Shown here: piece after piece, positions 32,576 to 42,312 of the stretch | Numbering within the stretch: the first letter of the stretch is position 1 | How the letters are laid out: every line of letters begins with the position of its first letter | DNA from: Fragilaria crotonensis | Taxonomy: Eukaryota; Bacillariophyta; Fragilariophyceae; Fragilariales; Fragilariaceae | NCBI GenBank assembly: GCA_022925895.1 | Contig: JAKSYS010000435.1 | Coordinates: 1 to 53,039, forward strand | Reading direction: 5' to 3' | DNA length: 53,039 nt | Notes under the pieces: generated by a model | Seen by the model: only the letters and a program-made list of their open reading frames with translations | The model's database searches: none | Told to the model about the DNA's origin: nothing | Made by a program: the position numbers and the translations under genes

Positions 32576-34836
32576 TTACGCACTAGAGGACGCGCAAACA
32601 AAAGCTGAAGTACGAGGAAAGAAAAGGGTTACAATTGCAGAAACGGATGGAAGGTACACAACCGTCGGTCTAAAACCAAACAGAGGTACTCCTGGCATTA
32701 CAGAGTCTTGGCCAAAGAAGTTAAGCGTATGCGCGCGGAAGAATATTTGCAACTTAATGACTAGATGCGAAGAAGTTGCAAAAGGGTACATACCCTCAAA
32801 TGCATCGTTGACAGTCAGCGAGGTACTCCAGGTTGCTCTTCCAAGCAACGCGGTAGCTAGATGACGACGATAGAGGTCAAACTTGTTACAATCCATATCC
32901 AGCTGAATTTTGGCCGATTTGTCGATTGCATGCTGTGGAAGTACACGGGAAGGACCAGATTTGATGGCGTGATTGGTCCCTTCATGACCAGAGTTTGCAG
33001 TGGTTTCAAAGTGCCTAATGCCCTTCCGCAAGTAGAAACAATAACTTTGCTCATGTGGGATGATACAACCACGGATGAAGTCCAACAGTTTCTTCCACCA
33101 TCATCGCCAAAATGGCCTTAATAACATCTGACTTCAAGTAAATAATTAATAGGGCCTTACTTCTGTAGTCACATTGATCATGTTAGGTACAGTCAACGAC
33201 ATACATGTGGAGACCACCAAATAATTTGACTTACACTTCATATTCTTCTTTGAATCTACCCATGGCGCATCCAGCTATACAGCCAGTTTTGAATTACTCT
33301 CACCTGACTTCTTGCAGCATCTCTTTCCCTTCCGAAAGCCTAAACCTCTGCATTCTCGTCTCCAGCCTTGATGAACAAGATGCCATCCACAGCGACTACG
33401 AACTGCATTGACAAAATATGTCGCAATGGCATAGTCGACCTGCGCCATTTCTTGGGAGTCGCCATCTGTCATGACAAGCTTAACCAACCGCAATGTTTGA
33501 GTACCTAAGAGCACAGGAAGGGCTTCTTGAAATAACCAACGGAACAACCAAGATCTTTCATTTGGGGCAAAGCATCTGACCACTACCATCACATTTCCGT
33601 CCGAAGTCCTTGACAGAAAAGCAAGGGTCTGCTTTCATTGTTTGTCTCATGCGTCCCATCAATGCAAACAACTTCTGGAAAGGCTTGAAAGAGACGTCTA
33701 CCATCTGGCAACACCCAGCAACATGCAATAAGAATGTCCTGGTCGTCCCTTGCTCCAACGGCGTGCCTACTTCTCTGGGCATATTCCTTGAAATCGGCAG
33801 TCTCTGTGACCTCCAGAGGTACAGACTTATGGGCTGGGGCGCTTTCCATTGTGGTCACCATGGAAAGGCTCGTTAGATTAACCCCATCATCAACAGGATT
33901 GCCTTCAGTTCGTGCAGCCTTGCGATTTTGACCACGTATTTCTTTCGTATTCCCATTATGAAACAGACAGACAAATGATGCGCCAATTTTGGAGATAATT
34001 CAGCATACTGTCTGACGGTGACGTCAGAGGGTAGTGCAGCACCCTGAGGTGACAAATCCATTAAATCTTGTGCCATTCGGGAGAAACCTTGAACATAAGC
34101 CATCTGTCCGCATGTAAACAGCTCACCAGTACTGCTTTGGGTGAACAATGCAGCTTGTGAGGGCAGGATATTGGCAGCAGCCATTGCAGCTGCATTTTCC
34201 AGGGTTGGAGCGTCCAGAAAACGTTTGCGATTGGTTATCTCGCATGAGACATGGGTGGCCCTATGCTGGTTGTCTCCGACCCCACAGACTAGATGAAAGC
34301 TGTACTGGTCCAGTCGGATGACAATTTTGCAGAACAAGTGCACCTTGTATCGCGTTGCGTGCAATTACGTCGTCGCAATGCCTTTCCTGAGTTATTGGAA
34401 CCACGAGAGTTTTTTTGTCACCAATATAGGTTGTCACACGATAAGCATCGGCTTGGGCACCATCCAAACGCTGATGATGATACTTACGGCCGTTACTGCA
34501 CAACAAAACACGTTGGTCCTTGCAGGCTTTAGCACTACTTCCATTGGATATCAGAGCACAGTTACCATGAGATCTGGTGGCTCGGCATAAATCAGTGATA
34601 AGTTTTTGGCCTCCGGAATCCTTGCCGAATCCTCCCACAGTAGGGTACAGCAATGGACTGAAGCGCACAATAAACTTCATTGGGCCTTTGTATAGGGAAC
34701 TAGTAGTGTACTCGAACAGGTCGTGCTTCGTTTCCGATGAGGCACAGAAATCTTCGGAAGGTAAGCAAAGGTGTCCATTGAATGGGAGGGACCCAATCCA
34801 CGTCGCAGTCTTGAAAGCAGTTAAAAAAGCATCCAC
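32576..34836 (-). pseudogene. MULE transposase, broken into several frames
   Basis: Read on the minus strand, fragments in order are: an N-terminal region (34261-34836); CKIVIRLDQYSFHLVCGVGD with KRFLDAPTLENAAAMAAANI and GQMAYVQGFSRMAQDLMD (33873-34340); the catalytic region FPEVVCIDGTHETNNESRPL, with the first Asp at about 33658-33660, then VMTDGDSQE with the second Asp at about 33466; and a C-terminal part with ANSGHEGTNHAIKSGPSR and HAIDKSAKIQLD (32576-33085). These are, from memory, hallmarks of diatom MULE transposases. No SWIM zinc finger could be read. Frameshifts separate the parts. Some may be sequence errors, so whether this copy is dead is unresolved. Confidence 0.75.
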
Positions 34837-36304
34837 AGGCTTTGTAGGGGAAACTACTAACTCGTCTGGATCCTAAAGGCAGGAAAACAAATGGAGAGAG
34901 TATCGTGTGAGCATCAAAGAGTATTTTGGCAAAGCAACACAGATTGAAGCAACAAAAACAAACGAACCATGGTGTGGACCATAAAAGGTTGAATCTGTGG
35001 TAAATCGTGGCGGAAATGTTGTGGGTACTATTCAATGTTATAATCACATTAACAGACGAATATTTTTATTACTGTTCAAACAAATGTCGGGCAGATTTAT
35101 GTTCCTTATCCATGACGAAGTTTTGACTAAGGTTCATGGCTCCTGTTAGTAACTAGCATTTTCAATAGATCCAAAGATATGATATTTCAAGACAATGTTA
35201 GCTAGGGGGTAACTAGTCAACTTTAGTAAGATAACCATTTGCAATTACATCTGAACTTCACAATATTTCGGTTCATTGAAGAGTCAGAAGGTGTGCATGT
35301 ACAACTAGTGCAATCTAGTTTGTGGTCAATATTACATCCTGCTTTGCAGTTAGGTTTGAGGCTTTCTATTCATCTGGCAATACTGAAAATGATGCCAGCA
35401 TGTCAAGTCTCTCAAGGCAGGCAAAATGAGAGGTTACATTTTCTGTTTGTACATGCCATTCATTGAACAGCAACCCCCACACAGCTTCAGTAAGCCAACA
35501 TAGAAAGTGTCATTAGTCCAAGCAGGAGGGATGGCACCAAGAAGTCAAGGTGTTCTGCAATTGCGGCATGCATACAACCATCAAATTAAGGCCTCTGAGG
35601 AAGAACCATGTAAATGCTTCACTCTTTAGACCACCATGAAATGCATTGAAGCACATTGTCAGCATCATGGCTGGCTCTCTACCATTGCATTTCTTGCAGG
35701 AGGTTTTACACCATTCATCATACAATCACTTTGTAGATGCAGGATTCCTACTTAGAAACAACATCTGAGCACTGGCTTAGAGATGCAAAGAATGGTGTTA
35801 TAGCATGATCATATGTTCAAATTGGAATGACACTCACTTGTCATTTTTTATGCATACTGCCCATTGATGTTTGCAATTTAATGAACAATCCCCTCCCCAC
35901 TATTAGTTCTGATGCAGGATATATTTAAACTAACCATTTGGTTTTGCACATTTTCATCTTCACCATCCAATCTGTAGATAGTAATATACAATGGACATGG
36001 ATGAAATGAAGGTGTTCACCTGTCACATTCACGTCATTACATGTTTGTAGTACTGGTAGTAGTACAAAACACAACAGTAAAATAGTAGGTTTGTTAGTAA
36101 GTTGAACTTACTTTAGGATAAGGTGCGTTAGTTATCCGCGTTAGCTTTAGGCTACTTTAGTAGTCAAACCTACTGGCGGACTTACTGACTAACACACCCT
36201 GCTAAGGTTGTTTTGAAAAATGGCTCCTGATGAAGCGAAAATGAAGATTCCAAAAGTCAGATTCTGCGACAAAATGTTGACGTCATTTCCTTGCATTCTA
36301 ATCG

Positions 36305-37760
36305 CTTATAGTACGCAGTACTCAGTGCTACAGTAACCTGATTTCCTTCCGTACCCTACCCGTAGTAGTACTGGGGACAGGTTCTCCAGTACTGACGAGT
36401 ACTGAGTACCAGGGATTCCCATTGGCTTTTTGCAATGCATACCAGAAATTTGTGTGGAATACTGACTACTGTAGCATCTTGAAACAAGCTCATCATTGAG
36501 ATAACTTGTGTTCACGTTAAAGATTATCATGTACCTCTGAATCAAATAATGATTGCTATACAGGTTAAAATATGATGAAGTTGCTTCCAGCAAGCTGATG
36601 ATGGCTTGGAAAAATTGGGAAGGGAAATGAAATGATGGAGAAAAAGGCCAGCATGGTGAAGCAATGATCTGCTATCATTTTTATGTTTGTATAGAATGGG
36701 CAGGGGACAAAAGTGTGATAGAGAAAACAATGACAAGAGAAGGCATGATACAGTAATTGGTGCTGGACAAAGAGGAATGAGTAAAATTGTCAATCCCAGA
36801 AGGTTCCTGTCCCTGGCTGTGAGGTTGTAACCCTACTGTAATGATTCTTCTCATCAACTAGAATTGTTATAAGGAAAGTCAGTTGCTACTAGATAGTAAA
36901 CCTCTGCTAATAGACAGAACTTCTCCAGACCAAAAGACTGTGAAGTGCTCATATGGTGTCAGTCACTTTGCTGTAGACCATCGTTATGTTTCCACGTTTC
37001 GGCAATGGCTGCTGGCGTGCTTTGTCTAAACGGCCATTACAAAGAGGAAGTTCTGCGTATGTTTGAATAATTCTGACTATGCTGCTTCATCTCATATCTG
37101 CTGTTCTTTATAGACACACAAATTGTTAGCTACTTAGTACATAAGGGAGAATGAAAACAAATGCTTATGTTTGTGGTTGAATAACAATTTCTTGGTCAAA
37201 TCTTGATGTTACAAAATATTGTATGTCTGGATTCACGAAATGCATAAGGGTACCTGAACAAATGGTGGTAATTGGTCATGGGCATGCAAGAACCCAGAGA
37301 TTCGGTTGTTAGTAGCTACCTTTCAGAAGGAAGTATTCATCGAGGATTTCCGTCCTGTTTCTAACTTTTCTGCGCAGCGGTAAGTTTTTTGTTCATTTTT
37401 GTCTGCCCTGAAGGTCAAAACTGAACTTAGGCCCTGGGCTTTACCAATCGAAACAAAGCGTGTACAACCTGCAAGATAGAAATTTTGAATTGAAAAAAAT
37501 GAAAATGAAAATCAAACGACGACGTCTGTATTTAATGTTATACATGGATTCATACCATTCATCACGAACATTACAAATACAACTATACCTCCTAGCTACA
37601 ACATCAGAGAATACAATCAGCAACATCCTCCGCCACTTCTTTCCTACAGTCCATGACGACAACACAGATGAGGAGTGACACCAAGACACAATATTTTTCT
37701 ATAGGATATGATTTGTAACCACAAATAATAAGATAAGACAAACAATAATCACTATGGTTG
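36305..37760. other. Intergenic, AT-rich, no gene seen
   Basis: About 1.5 kb lie between the MULE and the palindrome cluster. Only short frames without family features are present. Confidence 0.45.
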
Positions 37761-37893
37761 AATTCCACTTACGGTAAGTGAAATTCTATGCACCGTAAGT
37801 GAAATTTCACTTACTCACAACCCGAAAGACACACGTGTCACCTACTACGCAGATCAGTATGAGGACATTTATTGTAAGTGAAATTTCACTTTG
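37761..37893. repeat. Cluster of palindromes built on GTAAGTGAAATTTCACTTAC
   Basis: A perfect 20-bp palindrome lies at 37795-37814. A second copy, lacking the last two matching bases, lies at 37874-37891. An imperfect palindrome (GAATTCCACTTAC and GTAAGTGAAATTC) lies at 37761-37785. The spacing and orientation suggest the remains of a small inverted-repeat element. Confidence 0.85.
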
Positions 37894-38032
37894 CATAAGA
37901 ATACCCTGCCGGCTCGTTTTGATCAACCGTTATAGCTACAAATATCGCAAAACACGTTATGGGAAGCCAGCGTCCGTGGAACTGACTACGGCTACATAGC
38001 TTAACGGCTCTACAAGCTAGAACTTGGTTTGG

Positions 38033-38550
38033 CAGGAAGGTCGGCAATACACGCTTAATGAATCAAGGTCGAATACACGCCCGGAGGCGAAAATCATTTC
38101 CGCTCGTGTCTGGCTGTTGCAAAACTGATATGCCAGCATCATCTTCGTTTTGCTGACACTTGCTGACAAAAAGACAGATCTGCTGACATGCGCTGACAAA
38201 AAAGAATCTGCTGACATCTGCTGATGAAAAACGAATCTGCTGACATTTTCTGACATATGTTGACAAAAACGAGTTTTTCCCAGTACAAAAGCTACGGTGA
38301 TGCTGACATCTTCTGACGTTTGCTGACGAGAATCAAGTTTGCTGACATTTTCTGATGAAAAGCAAATCTGCTGACATTTGCTGACAAAAAGAGATCTGCT
38401 GACATTTGCTGAACCTTGCCAGCTCGAATGAAACGACACAGATCCTAACAAGCACTCATCACGCCGGCCGGACATTGGCTGGCGCGCCCATCCTCAAGGT
38501 ATATCTATTTAATCGCGAACGTGCTTGCCGGACCTTCCAGGACCTTCCTG
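38033..38550. mobile_element. Non-autonomous TIR element, copy B, with CTGACA arrays
   Basis: The left end is CAGGAAGGTCGGCAATACACG minus its last base at 38033-38052. The right end, inverted, is CAGGAAGGTCCTGGAAGG... then TCCGGCAAGCAC (38521-38550), with a 10-bp internal duplication of the GGACCTTCC word. Between 38146 and 38412 lies a dense array of TTTGCTGACA-like units, the reverse complement of the array in copy A (1-722). CCGGCCGG and GGCGCGCC words flank the array. There is no ORF with family features. The element sits directly upstream of the small gene at 38616. Confidence 0.75.
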
Positions 38551-38615
38551 TAAAACGCAGGATCCTGGTGAAGTCACTTCGCCCAGGCGTCGATTGATGA
38601 TCACATATCACCATC

Positions 38616-39049
38616 ATGACTTACTCCAATCCCACCACTGAGTCCTCCTTATCGGCGGCTCGTTCAAATTCATCATATGTCTTGTTCCTTTGACTCAACG
38701 AAGACATCTGGGAAGAAGCACGACCAAGTAACATCTGTCAGACGATTGGGTATCAGTTGGCTTATTCTGTTGAGGAAGAAGGTGCTCCCGTTTTGATGCA
38801 GTGCCAGCGGAGGAGGCAAAGGCAGAGTTACTGAAGGCAGGGCCTTTGGAAACCCCGACTGGAACGTTGAGAGTTGCCCGTATTAAACCTGCGTCATTTT
38901 CGATCCGAGAGCAAAGATCTGTAGACAACGAAACAAGTCTGGCTCCCATCGAGGAACAGTTACTTGAAGAAAGCACGGCAGAGAAATCAATTTCTGCAGG
39001 AAATGGAAGAGGAAGTCTGTTCTGTGGTTGTTTTGACCTTTCGTCGTGA
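38616..39049 (+). CDS. Small acidic protein with an FCGCF C-terminal motif (one frameshift, one in-frame TGA)
   Basis: I recognise no family. The frame from ATG 38616 (MTYSNPTTESSLSAARSNSS) meets a TGA at 38691-38693 and continues in the same frame as LNEDIWEEARPSNICQTIGY, QLAYSVEEEGAP. One T seems lost from a T run near 38794, after which VPAEEAKAELLKAG and KSISAGNGRGSLFCGCFDLS lead to the stop at 39049. With one base restored the length is exactly 145 codons. The C-terminal FCGCF resembles the WCGCF end of the next plus-strand gene. Both are about 143 residues, so they may be distant paralogues. The Cys pair could be lipid-modified; this is inference. The TGA may be a base error or real. 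Confidence 0.5.
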
Positions 39050-40036
39050 ATTCTCATCATCGTCTGCCGTAGAATGTTCAAGAGGATGACGAGAACTCAC
39101 TAGACAGTCGTTCTTGGCCCAATTTGTTTTTCTCGCTCACCATGTTCTTTTCTGCCTTCTGTGGTACTCCAGTACGGTGCAAGTACCTGGTACAAGTACG
39201 ATACGTGTACTCCGGCAATACTGGTAGGGAGCCCGTGTATGTCCCCAATCGAGCCATCACCTGCAGTATTGTACAGGAGTACTGAGTTCTACTTACTACT
39301 GTTACACTGTACGGTATTTCTGTCCTCAGAGTGAGCAGTCTGAGATTTGTAGGTAAAGTTGATGTGTAACTTAATTTGCAATATAATTTCATGGAGTTGA
39401 TTTTTTAGAAAAGTCGATCGGCTGATTAGGGGACATACACGCCTCCCCTTGTACAAGTCTGCAGGGTTATAAGATCCCTTTGCCCATTACAATACTCCCT
39501 ACGCTGCTGCTACTCGTTTTTTGTAGTAAACGCGAACTCGTTAATTAACGGATTCAGAGTGGCTGACAAAGCGGCCGCGCGCACGCACGGCCTGCACGGA
39601 TGTTCGAGAACTCGAAACAGCGAACATTCCTTTTTGGAAATGTTGTGGACTTACCCTGTACGTGTTCAAATAGTATAAATATTCACATACGCGGCGCGGC
39701 AGTGTTTGAGACGGCTGACTCTGATCGATGAAACGATGAACAACGAAAAAGACTATAATTGAGAGTTGGTCGTGCCTTATACTTGGAATAGTTAGCGATG
39801 CAGTCAAGGCACCAACGCCTACTTTAGTATGGAGTCCTGGAACCAACCCTGGGGTGAAAACGCCTGTCTGGGGTGGCCTGCGCGTCCAACGGTTGTTCCG
39901 TACCACCTCTTACCACAAGTAATGAGTCTACAAGACGGAATATATCTAATGTTCAAAATTCTCACGAGACTCTCAACTCCGTGTCTCATCCCAAAGAAAA
40001 ATCACAATTTCTCTTCCACGCACCACAAACAGCAGC
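39050..40036. other. Intergenic, no gene supported
   Basis: About 1 kb lie between the two small CGCF genes. Near 39170-39300 the sequence is rich in GTAC words. A minus-strand frame of 121 codons (39541-39906) has no family feature. The last 100 bp form the A/C/T-rich leader of the next gene. Confidence 0.45.
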
Positions 40037-40544
40037 ATGATGTAAGTTTTCCTTCCTTCTTTCGTTCGGTTACGAGCTGCGCACATGGACAGAACTGACC
40101 CCACTTTTCACACATAGGACCGAGGAGAAGACGGAGCCAACTGCTGAGGAAACCCCAGCCCCAGTCACGGAGGAAACACCAGCGACCTCTCCAGTGGACG
40201 AGACACCCCCTGTCGAGGCAGCCGCTCCTGAGACAAAGGAAAAGGTCAGTATTTTCAAGCAACTTTTCTCGTGCGGAATCTTGAAGAAGAAGTCGAAAGC
40301 AATTGAGCCTCCTGTCGAGGATGTGACACCTGCGGAAGAACCTGTCGTTGAAGAAACGCCTGTGGCGTCACCGGAGGAAGTGCCCCCCCCCACAGAAGAG
40401 AGCCCCCCTGCAGAGGACGAAAAGCCCGAACAACCACGTGAGGAAGAAGAGGTGAAGAAGGAAGAGGATAAGAGTCTCGATCCTGCGTCGAAGAAGACGG
40501 AAGTAGTGGACTTGTCCAATAAATTCTGGTGTGGTTGCTTCTAA
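40037..40544 (+). CDS. Small Glu/Pro-rich protein ending WCGCF, 2 exons
   Basis: Exon 1 is only ATGAT (40037-40041). A 76-bp intron (40042-40117, GTAAGT/CACATAG) follows and exon 2 is 40118-40544. The product is 143 residues and intact. It begins MMTEEKTEPTAEETPAP, is dominated by Glu, Pro, Thr and Val (EETPV and VEDVTPAEEP repeats), and has one hydrophobic patch, KVSIFKQLFSCGILKKKSK, near residue 45. The last five residues are WCGCF. The tail has the Cys-x-x-x form of a prenylation box and the Cys pair could also be palmitoylated, so peripheral membrane attachment is possible but unproven. The protein is probably disordered. No family is recognised. Confidence 0.65.
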
Positions 40545-41159
40545 AGATCAGGCTGGTGAATGACGTTTGATTAGAATAATGGAAAATTATGACGGAAAGA
40601 GTCAGAATTCACCAAGATGTGTTGAAATTCGGGAAAGGCTCCAGTCCCTGTACCCCATCAGAGAAGGAACTGTTGATGCCTTGGTTCGATGTTACGTAGA
40701 GGTAAATGAAGATGCAAGTGCGACTTAAGTTCTGGTCCGTAGGTACTGTACTTGTAATAGGTGTCGTGCATGGGGTGATGGCGTAGAGGGACTACTATAG
40801 TCTGAGTGCTTGGCATGCTCGATGGCAATCATTGTTGAGTGTTCGGAGTTCGAATGCGGCTTCTGGCTCTGTGAATCAAACCGGGTTTAACTGAGTTATA
40901 ACGGCTATCCTAGACTCTGTGTTCAGTACGTCGTATGATACGACAGGTAGCTCGTACATGTGTTACGTGGCATCATATGATGCTCATATCTCATATGTCA
41001 TATGTCATATGTGTTGTACTGTACTCGTTACTGTACTACTAGTAGAAACAGTATGGTGTAGAACCTGCTCAAGTACATGCGTAGTAAGGCGCAAGTAAAG
41101 GTATGTTTATCATACTTGTATGAATAAATGAATAGACCTACAAGTAGTAATCGGATAAG
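40545..41159. other. Intergenic, no gene seen
   Basis: About 600 bp of spacer end at the retrotransposon insertion. CATATG/TCATATG words (40970-41010) and GTAC words (41015-41060) are common. ATAAG at 41155-41159 is the candidate left copy of the target-site duplication; the right copy would lie outside the window. Confidence 0.5.
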
Positions 41160-42044
41160 TGTTAAACATTCCGTATCGCCCTACATATTTACATTATCCC
41201 TATCCTAATTACTGACGCCCGAGTGCACAGTAAAACAATACATCGATGCTCCAGTAACCAGTGCGACACTACACGACTGGAATCAAAACTCAGTCGATTC
41301 AAAACATGTTCATCTCATCCCATGAGATTGAACAATCATTTCAAACGAGCTCAACGCCTCGTATACCAAAAACAACGTCGCGACACGAAACGACGTCTTC
41401 CCGAAACGAGGAGTGTTCCTTATTGTTCCAAAGGAACACTCCCTTCATTCAGACCTCTCATCACGGTCGCCCTTCACTTCTTCCCACAATTGTCAATTTT
41501 GTACATTTTTAGTGTCACTCACCTTTTTACTTACACTTTATATTTTCTCACGATGATGATGATTGACCATGACGAGTTTTTACCCGCCGTCGTCATGACA
41601 TCATATACACCGTGCTGTACAAATATTGGTAGACAGTACGACGGTACTCACTACAACGACAATACAGCACAACACGACGACGGTACAACAGTACTCCTGC
41701 ACATCACTTCTCTGCCCGTCGATAGTACGCGCACGTCTGAGTTTAACGTTACTGTACATAACGATAAACCAATAGACAGTGCCCACTATACGACACGCGA
41801 TATTTCTACTAGTCAGTCTCGCACATTCATGTAGCGATAGAACGACAGATAGTACACATATCGTTATCTGTAGCGGTAGACAGCACTGCGTAGCTGTACC
41901 GTTTATAGATGAACTGATGCAGTAGTCAGTGTCGTACTAGACACTTACCTACTGGGGCGTACCCGTAACGGTTACGTCCTGGTTCTTAACCCGAACCCTA
42001 TGCCGACCTGCGCGTCGCAGGTTCCGTTAACCCGAACCATATCA
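41160..42044 (+). repeat. Left LTR (about 885 bp)
   Basis: It starts TGTTAAACATTCCGTATCGC, identical to the right LTR start. The end is placed at ATATCA (42044) because a primer-binding-like TGG follows. It contains a 12-bp perfect hairpin, GGAGTGTTCCTT with AAGGAACACTCC (about 41407-41442). The 203-codon frame inside the LTR is not considered coding. Confidence 0.85.
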
Positions 42045-42061
42045 TGGTTGCTCGCCAGACC
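42045..42061 (+). other. Candidate primer-binding site
   Basis: TGGTTGCTCGCCAGACC lies directly after the proposed LTR end. TGG at this place is expected to pair with a tRNA CCA end. I cannot name the tRNA. Confidence 0.35.
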
Positions 42062-42312
42062 TCTGTCCTGGCCCATATCCTGACGGTCGCCGGGTTCCCT
42101 CCCGAAACTCCGACCTGTCTCAATTTAAATCTGGTGCCTAGCACCGATTTAAATTGCTCTAACCCTTGTTCTTTTCATTCCAGCCCTCACCCAATACCAG
42201 CAGTACATGTCCCTACTGCTGGGAGAAAGAAATTCTCATTCCTTGCGCTCACTTTTTTTGCAAAACTGTTCTCACCCAACTAACACTTCATCCTCAACTT
42301 TGCAACACTCAC

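Larger units (their letters stand above)
31239..36304 (-). mobile_element. Mutator-like (MULE) DNA transposon, about 5.07 kb
   Basis: The ends are inverted repeats of about 37 bp. Both start CGATTAGAATGCAAGG, continue AAATGACGTCA and then CATTTT-like sequence (31239 onward; 36304 backward). Between them lies a minus-strand MULE-type transposase (broken), a 3-copy repeat of about 135 bp, and about 1.4 kb of AT-rich sequence. The same TIR bounds the 168-bp MITE at 24555, which supports a family that moves or moved in trans. A 9-bp target duplication, normal for MULEs, is not evident. Confidence 0.75.

Noticed and set aside
32349-32864. 171-codon plus-strand frame in the MULE
   Set aside because: It is largely antisense to the C-terminal transposase region and shows no family feature.
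38691-38693. Selenocysteine codon
   Set aside because: No SECIS-like structure was recognised and the protein is not a known selenoprotein. Sequence error or nonsense change is simpler.
39541-39906. 121-codon minus-strand frame
   Set aside because: No motif, no splice context, and composition like the rest of the spacer.
41223-41834. 203-codon frame in the left LTR
   Set aside because: It lies within the LTR, is broken by indels in the right LTR, and has no family feature.
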